Below are positions 1 through 8,078 of a DNA stretch of 64,000 nucleotides, piece after piece. Within the stretch, counting starts at the first letter, position 1, and the number at the start of each line of letters is the position of its first letter. The notes under the pieces are model-generated. The model saw only the letters and a list, made by a program, of their open reading frames with translations, searched no databases and was not told where the DNA came from. The stretch is from Novosphingobium resinovorum. Its GTDB lineage: Bacteria > Pseudomonadota > Alphaproteobacteria > Sphingomonadales > Sphingomonadaceae. Where the stretch lies: NCBI RefSeq assembly GCF_001742225.1, contig NZ_CP017075.1, positions 2,046,001 to 2,110,000 on the forward strand, given 5' to 3'. The translations under genes and the position numbers were made by a program.

Positions 1-1
1 C

Positions 2-721
2 GAGTGCGAGACGCTCTACCTCGTCGGCGACATTGTCGACGGCTGGCGGCTGCGCAAGGGCTGGTACTGGCCGGACGCCCACAACGAAGTCGTGCGCCGC
101 ATCCTCAAGATGGCGCACCGCGGCACCCGCGTGATCTTCATCGCCGGCAACCACGACGAGATGCTGCGCGACTATGCGGGCCTCAGCTTCGGCGGGGTCG
201 AACTGGCGCTGGAATACGTCCACACCACCGTCGACGGCCGCCGCCTGCTGGTGACGCACGGCGATGCCTTCGACGGCGTCGTGCTCTACCACAAGTGGCT
301 CGCGTTCCTGGGCGACCAGGCCTACTCGATGCTGCTGCGCGCCAACATCGTGTTCAACGCCGTGCGCCGCCGCTTTCACATGCCGTACTGGTCCCTCTCG
401 GCCTACATGAAGAAGAAGGTCAAGAACGCCGTCCAGTTCATCGGCAGCTACGAGGAAGCCGTCGCCAACGAGGCCACCTCGCGCGGGTTCGACGGCGTCG
501 TCTGCGGCCACATCCACTGCGCCGAGATCCGCGAATTCGGCGGCATCACGTATTACAACGACGGCGATTGGGTCGAAAGCTGCACCGCACTGGCGGAAGA
601 CTTCACCGGCCACATGTCGCTGATCGACTGGGTCAAGGAAACCGGCGGCCACACGATCGCCGAAACGGCCGCCGAGGAGCACGCCGCAGACAAGGAAGCC
701 ACCCCGGAGGCCGTATCGTGA
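2..721 (+). CDS. LpxH-like metallophosphoesterase (5' partial)
   Basis: This is a calcineurin-like phosphoesterase resembling UDP-2,3-diacylglucosamine diphosphatase (COG2908 type). The reading frame is open from base 2, so the start lies outside the window. Visible metal-binding motifs are GDIVDGW near the beginning, GNHDE about 50 residues on, THGDAFDG, and GHIH near the C-terminus. They are the usual order of a dinuclear phosphoesterase. The stop codon overlaps the GTG of the following glycosyltransferase (GTGA), so the two are probably co-translated. The pair suggests a role in lipid or envelope glycoconjugate metabolism. The true substrate is not shown by sequence, and LpxH activity is only inferred from the family. 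Confidence 0.85.
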   Translation, partial: ECETLYLVGDIVDGWRLRKGWYWPDAHNEVVRRILKMAHRGTRVIFIAGNHDEMLRDYAGLSFGGVELALEYVHTTVDGRRLLVTHGDAFDGVVLYHKWLAFLGDQAYSMLLRANIVFNAVRRRFHMPYWSLSAYMKKKVKNAVQFIGSYEEAVANEATSRGFDGVVCGHIHCAEIREFGGITYYNDGDWVESCTALAEDFTGHMSLIDWVKETGGHTIAETAAEEHAADKEATPEAVS

Positions 722-1800
722 AGCTGGCCCTGGCAACCGACGCCTGGTTGCCGCAGGTCAACGGCGTCGTCCGCTCGCTCACCTCGACCGTCGAACACCT
801 CACTGCCCGCGGGCACGAGGTCGAGACGATCACGCCCGACCGCTTCCTGACGATGCCGATGCCGGGCTATGCCTCGATCCGGCTGGCGATGGCGCCGCGC
901 TTCGGCGTACGCCGGATGCTCGACAAGGCGGCGCCGGACATCGTCCACATCGCCACCGAAGGCCCGATCGGCTGGGCCGCGCGCGGCTGGTGCCTGGCGC
1001 GCGGGGTGCCCTTCACTTCGGCCTTCCACACGCGTTTTCCTGAATACTGCGCGGTGCGCACCGGGCTCTCCGCCGAGTACTTCTGGCCGATCCTGCAGCG
1101 TTTCCATGCGCAGAGTCAGGCGGTCATGGTCTCCACCCGCAGCCTCGCCGCCGAACTGGAAGAACGCGGCATCGGCCCGACCCGCGCGTGGAGCCGGGGC
1201 ATCGACCACGCCCTGTTCCGCCCCGACGGCCCGCGCCTTGCGGAGATGACCGCGCTGAAGGCGATGCGGCCCGGTCCTGTCCTGCTCAACGTTGGCCGCG
1301 TCGCGCCGGAGAAGAACCTCGAGGCCTTCCTCGACCTCGACGTGCCCGGCAGCAAAGTGGTGGTCGGAGACGGCCCTGCGCTCGACAACCTGCGCCGCCG
1401 CTATCCGCACGTGCTGTTCCTCGGCGCACTGTCGGGCGAGGCGCTGGCCTCTGCCTATCGCAGCGCCGACTGCTTCGTGTTTCCCAGCCTGACCGACACC
1501 TTCGGCCTCGTCGTCATCGAGGCGCTGGCTTGCGGCACTCCGGTGGCAGCGTACCCGGTGACCGGGCCGATCGACATCCTCGGGCCTGACGGACGGGGCG
1601 TGGACCACCGTGTCGGCTGGGCGGCGGGCGCGGTCGATACCTCGCTCGCCCGCGCGGTCGAGGGCGCACTGACGGTGGAGCGGACCGACGCCGCCGCGCT
1701 GGGCTCGCTCTATTCGTGGGAACGCGCCACCGACCAGTTCCTCGCCGCGATCGAGGGCGCGCTGGACAGCGCCGAACGCGGCCTTCGGTCAGCGGCCTAG
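718..1800 (+). CDS. GT4-family glycosyltransferase
   Basis: A 360-residue glycosyltransferase of family 4 (GT-B fold). The N-terminus carries the acceptor-domain signature DAWLPQVNGVV. The C-terminal half has the nucleotide-sugar site with NVGRVAPEKN and then TDTFGLVVIEALACGTPVAA, which contains the conserved E-x7-E-like arrangement. The GTG start at 718 overlaps the upstream phosphoesterase stop by 4 bp. The protein resembles GDP-mannose-dependent alpha-mannosyltransferases and SqdX/MgtA-type lipid glycosyltransferases. Donor and acceptor cannot be read from the sequence. Coupling to a lipid-type phosphatase fits a glycolipid-synthesis role, which is an inference. Confidence 0.88.
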   Translation: MKLALATDAWLPQVNGVVRSLTSTVEHLTARGHEVETITPDRFLTMPMPGYASIRLAMAPRFGVRRMLDKAAPDIVHIATEGPIGWAARGWCLARGVPFTSAFHTRFPEYCAVRTGLSAEYFWPILQRFHAQSQAVMVSTRSLAAELEERGIGPTRAWSRGIDHALFRPDGPRLAEMTALKAMRPGPVLLNVGRVAPEKNLEAFLDLDVPGSKVVVGDGPALDNLRRRYPHVLFLGALSGEALASAYRSADCFVFPSLTDTFGLVVIEALACGTPVAAYPVTGPIDILGPDGRGVDHRVGWAAGAVDTSLARAVEGALTVERTDAAALGSLYSWERATDQFLAAIEGALDSAERGLRSAA

Positions 1801-1937
1801 CGTCCCCTCCCCGTGCCTTGTCATCTCCGAAGGCGGGAGGCCAGGGTCAGGTTTGAGATGCGCCGCCTGTCAGGTGCTTACGCGATGGGACCAAGGTACA
1901 GGCAGTCCAAGCCGGATCGCGCCCGGCCAGACCCCGA

Positions 1938-2285
1938 TCACAGCGGCGGTTGGGGAGCGTGTCCGCTGGGTTCACGTACCGGGCGGCCGAGGAAATCCTC
2001 GACCGGCGGCGTGAAGCCCAGACGCCGGACGACGGCTTGCGGGATCAATGCCTCGAAGCGCATGCCGATGCAGCGACCGACCTGCCATACCACCTGTCCC
2101 TGGACGATGCCCTGCCCCTGCAGATCGAGCGTCGCCGACCGTTCGCGCATGTCGCGGTCGCAGGCCATCTCGAACATACAGCCGCCCATGGAAAGGTCGT
2201 AGAGGAACACCTGTTCCCTCGCCCCTTCGACGAGACAGGCGACGTCCTTCTCGACGATATGACGGCTCCAGTTACGCGCTTCCAT
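1938..2285 (-). CDS. PilZ-domain protein
   Basis: A 115-residue single PilZ domain, the cyclic-di-GMP receptor fold. The two c-di-GMP-binding motifs are both present: RxxxR at residues 4-8 (RNWSR) and DxSxxG at residues 30-35 (DLSMGG). Binding competence is therefore likely. No other domain is attached, so it probably acts by protein-protein contact. It sits alone between the glycosyltransferase (opposite strand) and the histidine kinase, with 93 bp to the kinase stop. Its target process (motility, exopolysaccharide or other) is not indicated by its neighbours. Confidence 0.85.
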   Translation of the reverse strand: MEARNWSRHIVEKDVACLVEGAREQVFLYDLSMGGCMFEMACDRDMRERSATLDLQGQGIVQGQVVWQVGRCIGMRFEALIPQAVVRRLGFTPPVEDFLGRPVREPSGHAPQPPL

Positions 2286-2378
2286 CGCAATTGCCCCCGA
2301 TGATCTGGCGAGGGCATTACTGCGTCACGGCTTAAGCAATCGATAATGGCCCCGCTTGGTGCGGCCCGGAGAACGACG

Positions 2379-4061
2379 CTAGCGCCGCTCGTTCCTAAGC
2401 ACGAATTCGCGCGAGGCGCGGACCGGGACCTTGAGCCGGCATTCCACGCCGCCCGGCTCGAACCTGAGATCCACTTCCGACTTTAGTTCGTGCGCCACGA
2501 TCTTCTCGATAAGATCGCGCCCGAAACCGCGCTTGGTCGGCTCGGCCACCGGAGGGCCGCCTTCCTCGCGCCAGTGAATCTCCGCGAGGTCGGGCGAGGC
2601 CATCGTCCATTGCACGTGAATGCGCCCCTCGATCGTGCTGAGCGCGCCATACTTGGCGGCATTGGTCGCCAGTTCGTGGATGGCCAGACCCAGCGACATG
2701 GCATCGTTGGGCGCCAGCTTGATCCCCGGCCCGGCCATGACGACGTGGCTCTCGTTACCTTCCATGTAGGGCGCCAGTTCCGAGCGTACGATGTCGCCCA
2801 GCGCCGCGTGGCCCCAGTCGGACTGCGAGAGCAGGTCGTGGGTGGCCGACAGGGCCCGGATGCGCGCAGTCAGGCTTTCGGTGAAATCGTCGATGCCTTT
2901 CGAGCGCCGCCGCGTCAGTGCTGCGATCGACAGCACGTTCGCCAGCGTGTTCTTGACGCGGTGGTTCAACTCGCGCGTCAGCGAATTACGGATCGAGGCC
3001 TGGCTGGTCAGCCACTCCAGAACGACGCGGTCTTCTGCGGCGCGCTTGGTGATCAGCCGCCCGATCGCCATCACCATCAGCGAGGCGAGCGCTCCGAAGA
3101 ACAGCGTCAGGCGCGAGAGCGGCGAAAGCGCGTTGGCCTGACGGTCGCCGACCTCGACGATCCAGGCCTGCCCCGCCACGTCGATGCGTCGCTCTATGGT
3201 GGGGCCGGTCAGCCCGTCGGCGCCGCGCTGTTCCGCCAGCAATGTCTCCGGCGCGACGTGGTCGTCGTAGATGGCGATGTCGATGCTGTCGTTGCGGTAG
3301 AGTTCACTGGCCGAGCCGAGGAAAGTCTGCGCGCGAAACGGGCTATAGACGAAGCCCTTGACCCACCGCCGCCCGCCTCTCTCCAGCGTCACCGGCATAT
3401 AGATGAGGAACGCCGCGTCGGTCTGCTGATCTCGCGCCGGGTGGCGGAAGCCGTCCTGCGCGAGGTGGACCACACCCGTCGCCGCCGGGCCACGCCGGGC
3501 CATGGCCCGCTCCATCGCCTGTCGGCGCACGGGCTCGGAGTACATGTCGAAGGCCAGCGCGCGCTTGTTGCCCGGCGATTGCGGCTCCAGGTAATAGACC
3601 GGAACGGCATAGTTCTGGCCGGGCTCGGGGCGCGGATCGACGCTGAAGTCCAGCCGTCCGCCGCCCTGCACCGCAAACTCGAAAGCGGCCAGCTTGTCCA
3701 CCGGGATCAGCGGCGCCCAGCCCATGCCGAGCGAGCCGTAGAGCGTAACGTCGCCTTGCAGGTCGCGCGCGAATTCGGCGAACTGTTCGGGCGAAACGAC
3801 GTCCTGGGTCGCGAACAGCGCGCTGCCTGCGCGCAGCAGCGCTATGTTCTCGGTGACGCGGCGCTGGAGGGCGGAGGAAATCTCGGTGAGCTGACGGTCG
3901 AGTTCGATCGCGCGCGTCTGCTTGTCCGCGCGCTCGATCGCCATGACGGAGACCGCCGTGGTCATGCTGGCGATGAGGAACAGCAGGAACGGCCAGCCGC
4001 GCGGATACCTGTGGAACCACGCCTGCTTCTGAACCCTGTCGAGCAGAGCCTGGTCAATCAC
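2379..4061 (-). CDS. CHASE-domain HWE histidine kinase next to nepR-ecfG
   Basis: A 560-residue membrane sensor kinase. Transmembrane segment 1 is at about residues 23-42. It is followed by a periplasmic CHASE-like domain (about 70-300) and transmembrane segment 2 (about 314-334). The cytoplasmic kinase has the phosphoacceptor His367 in ELNHRVKNTLANV. It also has HELATNAAKYGALS in the N box and WREEGGPPV, so it shows both the N-box His and the WxE that define HWE kinases. It is divergent from nepR-ecfG, which makes it a candidate input kinase (PhyK/PhyP-like) of the general stress response. Its phosphoacceptor partner PhyR is not in this window. The ligand of the CHASE domain is unknown. Confidence 0.9.
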   Translation of the reverse strand: MIDQALLDRVQKQAWFHRYPRGWPFLLFLIASMTTAVSVMAIERADKQTRAIELDRQLTEISSALQRRVTENIALLRAGSALFATQDVVSPEQFAEFARDLQGDVTLYGSLGMGWAPLIPVDKLAAFEFAVQGGGRLDFSVDPRPEPGQNYAVPVYYLEPQSPGNKRALAFDMYSEPVRRQAMERAMARRGPAATGVVHLAQDGFRHPARDQQTDAAFLIYMPVTLERGGRRWVKGFVYSPFRAQTFLGSASELYRNDSIDIAIYDDHVAPETLLAEQRGADGLTGPTIERRIDVAGQAWIVEVGDRQANALSPLSRLTLFFGALASLMVMAIGRLITKRAAEDRVVLEWLTSQASIRNSLTRELNHRVKNTLANVLSIAALTRRRSKGIDDFTESLTARIRALSATHDLLSQSDWGHAALGDIVRSELAPYMEGNESHVVMAGPGIKLAPNDAMSLGLAIHELATNAAKYGALSTIEGRIHVQWTMASPDLAEIHWREEGGPPVAEPTKRGFGRDLIEKIVAHELKSEVDLRFEPGGVECRLKVPVRASREFVLRNERR

Positions 4062-4148
4062 CCGGCAACGTCCTGCACCATAAACTCCGTCGCGTTGCGA
4101 TCACTTATGAACGCAAGCATCATGCTATGCCAACACTTTACGCTGAGG

Positions 4149-4175
4149 GGAACCATGCTCGGCATCGATTGTTCC
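4149..4175. promoter_or_regulatory. Candidate overlapping divergent EcfG promoters
   Basis: On the plus strand GGAAC (4149-4153) is followed after 16 bp by TGTT (4170-4173), close to the EcfG consensus GGAAC-N16/17-CGTT and pointing at nepR-ecfG. On the minus strand the same 27 bp reads GGAAC (4175-4171), 16 bp, GGTT (4154-4151), pointing at the kinase. The -35 of each promoter overlaps the -10 of the other. Autoregulation of ecfG by this means is known in alphaproteobacteria. The -10 elements deviate by one base. Confidence 0.6.
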
Positions 4176-4330
4176 ATCTGCAAACGACGTCCGCTCGGCT
4201 TGCAGACCGGACGATGCCCGAGACAGCGCCCCGCCTTCCGCCAGCCTTGCACGCGAAGACATTGGGCCGCGCGCCGGGCTTGACCGCTCCCCGGTCTCGC
4301 CGCAAGTGTGCTTTCGGTGAAAGGGAGTTC

Positions 4331-4519
4331 GTGTTGAATCAGCCCAATGGACGTGGTGACTCCGGCCCTGTGCCCGGCTTGCCGCCCGAAGTCCGTCGAG
4401 ACGGAGAACCCGGCTGGGCCGGGGGGTTGAGGAAGCTCTACAACTCCGTGGTGGAAGAGCCGCTGCCGGACAGCTTCAAGGATCTCCTTAAGAAGCTGGA
4501 CGACGACGGCGATGCCTGA
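4331..4519 (+). CDS. nepR: NepR-family anti-sigma factor
   Basis: A 62-residue protein ending in LRKLYNSVVEEPLPDSF followed by an acidic/lysine tail, the characteristic NepR helix region that binds EcfG and phosphorylated PhyR. The GTG start at 4331 is preceded by GAAAGGGAG, a good ribosome binding site, and gives the usual NepR length of about 60. A TTG one codon later is an alternative. Its stop lies inside the first codons of ecfG (8 bp overlap), so anti-sigma and sigma are translationally coupled. Role: it sequesters EcfG until stress-phosphorylated PhyR captures NepR. Confidence 0.9.
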   Translation: MLNQPNGRGDSGPVPGLPPEVRRDGEPGWAGGLRKLYNSVVEEPLPDSFKDLLKKLDDDGDA

Positions 4520-5060
4520 CCGGATAGCGCCCAGCGCCGCGGACGAAGGCTTCCGCAAGGAACTGCTCTCCGTCCTCCCCCATCTCCGCGCATTTGCCCG
4601 AGGCCTGTCGGGACGGCCGGACTTTGCCGACGATCTCGTACAGGAAGCCGCGATCAAGGCGTGGACCGCGCGCGAGCGCTATCAGGCCGGCACCAACATG
4701 CGCGCCTGGACTTTCGCGATCCTGCGCAACCACTATCTGTCCGAGCTGCGCCGCTCCCGCCGCCAGACCGACCTCGACGAAGGCGTGGTCGAGAAGATGC
4801 TGGTGATGGAAGCGGATCAGGAAGGCCCGCTTCACCTCGACGACATGGAAGCCGCGCTGCAGAAGCTGGCCCCCGAAAGGCGCGAGGCGGTGCTGCTCGT
4901 CGGCGCCTCGGGCTTCAGCTACGAGGAAGCGGCCGAGATCGCAGGTTGCCCGATCGGCACGATGAAGAGCCGTGTCGCCCGTGCCCGCGCCGATCTTGCC
5001 CGGATGCTCGACGGCGATCAGCCGCAGCAGGTCGAGGTCAAGGCGCGCAAGACGGGCTGA
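4512..5060 (+). CDS. ecfG: EcfG-type (ECF15) RNA polymerase sigma factor
   Basis: A 182-residue ECF sigma factor. Region 2 includes FADDLVQEAAIKAW and NMRAWTFAILRNHY. Region 4 includes LPERRE-like LAPERREAVLLVGA and FSYEEAAEIAGCPIGTMKSR, the helix-turn-helix that recognises the -35. The sequence is typical of the alphaproteobacterial general stress sigma. It overlaps nepR by 8 bp. Its last 23 bp overlap the 3' end of the convergent MFS gene. At least one good target promoter lies in this same window (8054-8078). Confidence 0.93.
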   Translation: MPDRIAPSAADEGFRKELLSVLPHLRAFARGLSGRPDFADDLVQEAAIKAWTARERYQAGTNMRAWTFAILRNHYLSELRRSRRQTDLDEGVVEKMLVMEADQEGPLHLDDMEAALQKLAPERREAVLLVGASGFSYEEAAEIAGCPIGTMKSRVARARADLARMLDGDQPQQVEVKARKTG

Positions 5061-6216
5061 CCGGCTGCCGCAACGGCGGCAGTGCGACCAGACATACCAA
5101 CGCCGCCAGATGAAACGCGAGCGCCGCTGCCGTCAGCGGCACGGTGCCGCGCTCGATCCATGGCGAGACGATGCTCGTGCCCAGCGCTGCGGCGGTCAGG
5201 ATGCACAGGATCACCAGGGCGCTGGCGCGGGCATCGTCGCCGCGGCTCGCCAGGATCGCGCGGAAGAACCCCGCCGGACCGCGCAGGCCGAGGCCGGTGT
5301 TGACGGGGATGAACAGCGCCGTGATCACCAGCGCCGAAGTCCCGCCCGAGAGCGCGTAGGCGAACTGCCCTGCCGCTCCGAGTGCGGAGAGACCGGTGCC
5401 GAAGGCGATGACGCGCTCGGCGCCCAGCCTGTCGCCCCAATGCGCGGCGGTGTTGGCGGCGATGATGAAGGTGACGACGCCGCTCATCTGCATCGTGATG
5501 AAGTCCGCCAGTGTCCCGCCGTGCACGCGCACGAAGACGGTGGGCATCCCGAACACGAAGACCAGCAATCCGCCCAGCACGCTCGCCTGGCTGAGCGCAT
5601 AGCGCAGGAACGTCGGGTCGCGCAGCAACACCATGAAGCTGCCCTGCCCGCGCCGTCCCACTTGCGGCAAGCCGCCGGTGAGCATGACCAACACCGCGGC
5701 CGCGAAGGCTCCGGCGGCCATGACTTCGAAATTCAGCGACCAGCCGCCGAGCGCCAGCAGCCCTGCGCCCGCCACGGGGGCAAGGGCCGGCCCCAGCGCC
5801 TCGATGCTGCCCAGCAGGCCGATCGCCCGGACCGCGCGGGTCTCGTCGAACATGGCCTTGACGATGCCCGGCGCAAAGACGGCGGGACCTGCCGCGACCA
5901 TGCCCTGCAGCGCGCGCAGCCCGATGAGCGCCTCGATATTCGGGGCCATCGCACAGGCCAGAGAGACGGCGGCGGTCGCCAGCAGCGAGCCCACGATCAG
6001 CCGCGATGTCGCGACCCGGTCTCCCAGCGCGCCGTAGCCGAGCAGGCCGATACAGGTGCCTCCGACGTAAGCTGCCAGCACCAGTTGTGCCTGCGACGGA
6101 TCGCCGCCCAGCGCCTCGGGCAGCAGCGGCACGGCGGGCAGGACGAGATCGACGCCCATCATGCCGATGATGGTGCCGCACAGGACCAGTGCCAGCGTCA
6201 ACCACGCGCGATTCAT
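5038..6216 (-). CDS. MFS transporter, Bcr/CflA-like drug efflux type
   Basis: A 392-residue major facilitator with about twelve hydrophobic segments. The N-terminal half has GVDLVLPAVPLLPEALG in the first helix-loop and GYGALGDRVATSRLIVG, a motif-A-like loop between helices 2 and 3. This resembles Bcr/CflA multidrug and nucleobase efflux pumps. It is convergent with ecfG and overlaps its end by 23 bp. Nothing in the neighbourhood indicates its substrate. A family-A repeat and the sodB terminator separate it from sodB upstream. Confidence 0.85.
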   Translation of the reverse strand: MNRAWLTLALVLCGTIIGMMGVDLVLPAVPLLPEALGGDPSQAQLVLAAYVGGTCIGLLGYGALGDRVATSRLIVGSLLATAAVSLACAMAPNIEALIGLRALQGMVAAGPAVFAPGIVKAMFDETRAVRAIGLLGSIEALGPALAPVAGAGLLALGGWSLNFEVMAAGAFAAAVLVMLTGGLPQVGRRGQGSFMVLLRDPTFLRYALSQASVLGGLLVFVFGMPTVFVRVHGGTLADFITMQMSGVVTFIIAANTAAHWGDRLGAERVIAFGTGLSALGAAGQFAYALSGGTSALVITALFIPVNTGLGLRGPAGFFRAILASRGDDARASALVILCILTAAALGTSIVSPWIERGTVPLTAAALAFHLAALVCLVALPPLRQPVSPSCAP

Positions 6217-6274
6217 CGAAGCCGTCCCCCTTGTCGGAAGACGGGTTTGTTGCAGGTGCGGCGGACTAAGGAAA

Positions 6275-6404
6275 GGCCCACCCCCAACCCCTCCCTCCTT
6301 CGGCAGGCTCAGGATGAGCGGGAGGGGAGAATAACGTCATGCCCTCCCGCTCGCGGGAGGGCCGGGAGGCTTGGCAGCTTGCTGCCTAGCCGGACGGGGT
6401 GGGC
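6275..6404. repeat. Family-A intergenic repeat, copy 1
   Basis: The element is bounded by GCCCACCCC (6276-6284) and its inverse GGGGTGGGC (6396-6404). Inside is the palindrome CCCTCCCGCTCGCGGGAGGG and a segment reading GCCGGGAGGCTTGGCAGCTT. The same architecture recurs at 8921, 10844, 23297 and 59615. It lies between divergent-end regions of the MFS gene start and the sodB terminator. Confidence 0.85.
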
Positions 6405-6417
6405 TAACCGCACCCCG

Positions 6418-6456
6418 AAAAAACAAAACCCCCGCATCCCTTGCCGGATGCGGGGG
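6418..6456 (-). terminator. Intrinsic terminator of sodB
   Basis: Read on the minus strand, an 11-bp stem (CCCCCGCATCC paired with GGATGCGGGGG, 6429-6439 with 6446-6456) is followed by TTTTGTTTTTT. It lies 27 bp past the sodB stop. Confidence 0.9.
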
Positions 6457-6483
6457 CCTTGAAAAGCCTGTCTGGCCTTCGGC

Positions 6484-7086
6484 TTACGCCGGGTAGGTCC
6501 AGGCGGTGCCGCGGTCGAAGTTGTCCGAAGCGAACTTCCAGTTGAGGATGTTCTCGAGGACCGCCTTCACGTAAGCCGGACGCTTGTTCATCTGGTCGAT
6601 GTAGTAGGCGTGCTCCCAGACGTCGACGGTCAGGAGCGGCACGACGTCCTTGACGAGCGCGCTGTCGGCGTCGTGGGTCGAGATCACCTTGAGCTTGTCG
6701 CCTTCGACGACGAGCCAGGCCCAGCCGTTCGAGAAGTGGTTCACCGCCTCGTTCGAGAGCGCTTCGAGCAGCGCGTCGATCGAACCGAAGTCGGCGGTGA
6801 TGGCAGCGGCCAGGCTCTCGCTCGGCGCGGTCTTCTCACCCGACAGCGAGTGCCAGTAGAAGCCGTGGTTCCAGGTCTGGGCCGAGTTGTTGAACAGCGG
6901 ACCGGAAGCCGACTTGGCGATCTCTTCGACCGACTTGCCTTCGTTCTCGGTGCCGGCGATCGCGGCGTTCAGCTTGTCCACGTAAGTCTTGTGATGGGCG
7001 CCGTGGTGGATTTCCAGCGTCTTGCTCGAGATGTGCGGTTCGAGCGCGTCCTGCGCATAGGGCAGCGGCATGAGGGCGATGGTCAT
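6484..7086 (-). CDS. sodB: Iron superoxide dismutase
   Basis: A 200-residue Fe-type superoxide dismutase that dismutates superoxide in the cytoplasm. Metal ligands are visible at canonical spacing: His27 (EIHHGAHH), His74 (TWNHGFYW), Asp155 and His159 (DVWEHAYY). Gln70 in NNSAQTWNH is the position that marks Fe enzymes. I choose the ATG at 7086 because AAAGGA stands 7 bp upstream. An ATG two codons earlier is too close to that site. The gene is monocistronic with its own strong terminator. No EcfG-type promoter was found upstream. Confidence 0.95.
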   Translation of the reverse strand: MTIALMPLPYAQDALEPHISSKTLEIHHGAHHKTYVDKLNAAIAGTENEGKSVEEIAKSASGPLFNNSAQTWNHGFYWHSLSGEKTAPSESLAAAITADFGSIDALLEALSNEAVNHFSNGWAWLVVEGDKLKVISTHDADSALVKDVVPLLTVDVWEHAYYIDQMNKRPAYVKAVLENILNWKFASDNFDRGTAWTYPA

Positions 7087-7226
7087 GGTCATGTCCTTTT
7101 TCAGGTTATTGAAGCTGGCCTGCACTTCGGCGGGAAACCGAAAAAGCGCAGAAAAGATCGCGGCCTATGTCTGACGTGCAGCGCAACAATTCAAGCGCGC
7201 AATCGCGGCATTTTGAATTTCTCATG

Positions 7227-7257
7227 CGAAAAAGGATGGCGGGGTTGCCGCCATCCT
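7227..7257 (-). terminator. Intrinsic terminator after small lipoprotein gene
   Basis: On the minus strand a 10-bp stem AGGATGGCGG/CCGCCATCCT (7233-7242 with 7248-7257, loop of 5) runs into TTTTTCG. It lies 85 bp beyond the stop of the lipoprotein gene at 7343. Confidence 0.85.
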
Positions 7258-7342
7258 CTCCCGTGGTCGCCGTCGTCCTGCAAGGGGAGCAAACGCCGGC
7301 GAGCCAACCCATACCGGCCGTGTGATCCGGCCGTCAGGTTCG

Positions 7343-7618
7343 TCAGTTCTGCTTGTCGGCAGCGTCCTTCATCGCGTCGGACTTGGCGTCGCCTGCCTTC
7401 TTGACCGCGTCGGCCTTGTTTTCCAGCGCATCTTCGGCGGCTCCGGTGGTCGCATCGGCCTGCGCGTCGATCGCGTCGGCGGCGGCGTCGGACTGGGCCT
7501 CAACGGCGTCGGCCGCCTTCTCGGTCGCTTCCTGCTGCGGGCTGTTGCAGGCGGCAAGGCCCAGCGAAGCGGCAGCGACGGCAATCATGGCAAGACGCGA
7601 AGTGGCAGTGGCTTTCAT
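7343..7618 (-). CDS. Small Ala/Lys/Asp-rich lipoprotein
   Basis: A 91-residue predicted lipoprotein with lipobox LAAC and Cys24 as the lipidation site. The mature part is almost entirely Ala, Asp, Lys and Glu in heptad-like repeats (KAADAVEAQSDAAADAIDAQ and similar), so a long amphipathic helix or coiled coil is expected. The start ATG at 7618 has AAAGGA upstream. It resembles entericidin-like or surface-exposed helical lipoproteins only in composition. I do not recognise a specific family. Position between sodB and an EcfG-controlled gene suggests envelope stress, but that is inference. Confidence 0.75.
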   Translation of the reverse strand: MKATATSRLAMIAVAAASLGLAACNSPQQEATEKAADAVEAQSDAAADAIDAQADATTGAAEDALENKADAVKKAGDAKSDAMKDAADKQN

Positions 7619-7697
7619 GGCGAGGAATCCTTTTCCCTGTTTATGGTATCGGGCGCGTTGAAGATGCCGAGGGGAGGACGCGCCACCTCCCGCCGCA

Positions 7698-7717
7698 AGG
7701 CCCGCCGAAGCGGGCCT
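7698..7717 (-). terminator. GC-rich hairpin after the GlsB-type gene
   Basis: AGGCCCGC (7698-7705) and GCGGGCCT (7710-7717) form an 8-bp stem with a TTCG tetraloop on the minus strand, 30 bp past the stop at 7748. The following T-run is poor, so termination is uncertain. Confidence 0.5.
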
Positions 7718-7747
7718 CACTTCGAGGTCGTCGGGACCGTGCGGTTC

Positions 7748-8017
7748 TTAGCGAACCGAGCCGCGACGGAAGAGGTTGACGATCGCCAGCAGGACGACCG
7801 CGCCCAGGAACGAGGCGAACAGCGACATGATGTCGAAGGCACCGCTGGTGATCGGCGCACCGCCGATGAGCGGGGTGATGATGAAGCCGGCGATCACCGC
7901 GCCGACGACGCCGACGACGATGTTAAGGAAAATGCCCTGCTGCGCATCGGTGCGCATCAGGATGGAAGCGAGCCAGCCGATGATGCCACCGACGAGGAGG
8001 ATAAGAAGGAGGGTCAT
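7748..8017 (-). CDS. GlsB/YeaQ/YmgE-type membrane protein
   Basis: An 89-residue inner-membrane protein of the transglycosylase-associated (GlsB/YeaQ/YmgE) family. It has three hydrophobic segments: residues about 2-20, 30-50 and 62-82. The signature GGIIGWLAS opens the protein, followed by GIFLNIVVGVVGAVIAGFI. The family is stress-induced in many bacteria but its biochemical role is unclear. The ATG at 8017 lies about 30 nt downstream of a near-perfect EcfG promoter, so it is very probably a general stress response target here. Confidence 0.88.
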   Translation of the reverse strand: MTLLLILLVGGIIGWLASILMRTDAQQGIFLNIVVGVVGAVIAGFIITPLIGGAPITSGAFDIMSLFASFLGAVVLLAIVNLFRRGSVR

Positions 8018-8053
8018 GGTTTCCGTCTCCGAATTGAGTTTGCTGACCCTAAT

Positions 8054-8078
8054 AACGGGCAGTAGCGCGCAAGGTTCC
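8054..8078 (-). promoter_or_regulatory. EcfG-type promoter of the GlsB-type gene
   Basis: On the minus strand GGAAC (8078-8074), a 16-bp spacer and CGTT (8057-8054, followed by AT) match the EcfG consensus exactly. The distance to the ATG at 8017 is normal for a promoter. Confidence 0.85.

Noticed and set aside
2490..4283. Long plus-strand frame (about 600 codons) opposite the histidine kinase
   Set aside because: Its translation is low-complexity Arg/His/Gln-rich sequence with no motif, while the minus frame has clear HWE kinase motifs. It is a by-product of high GC third positions.
6275..6404. CRISPR array suggested by repeated palindromes
   Set aside because: The palindromes are not regularly spaced, have no unique spacers and recur at distant intergenic sites. 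No cas gene is present.
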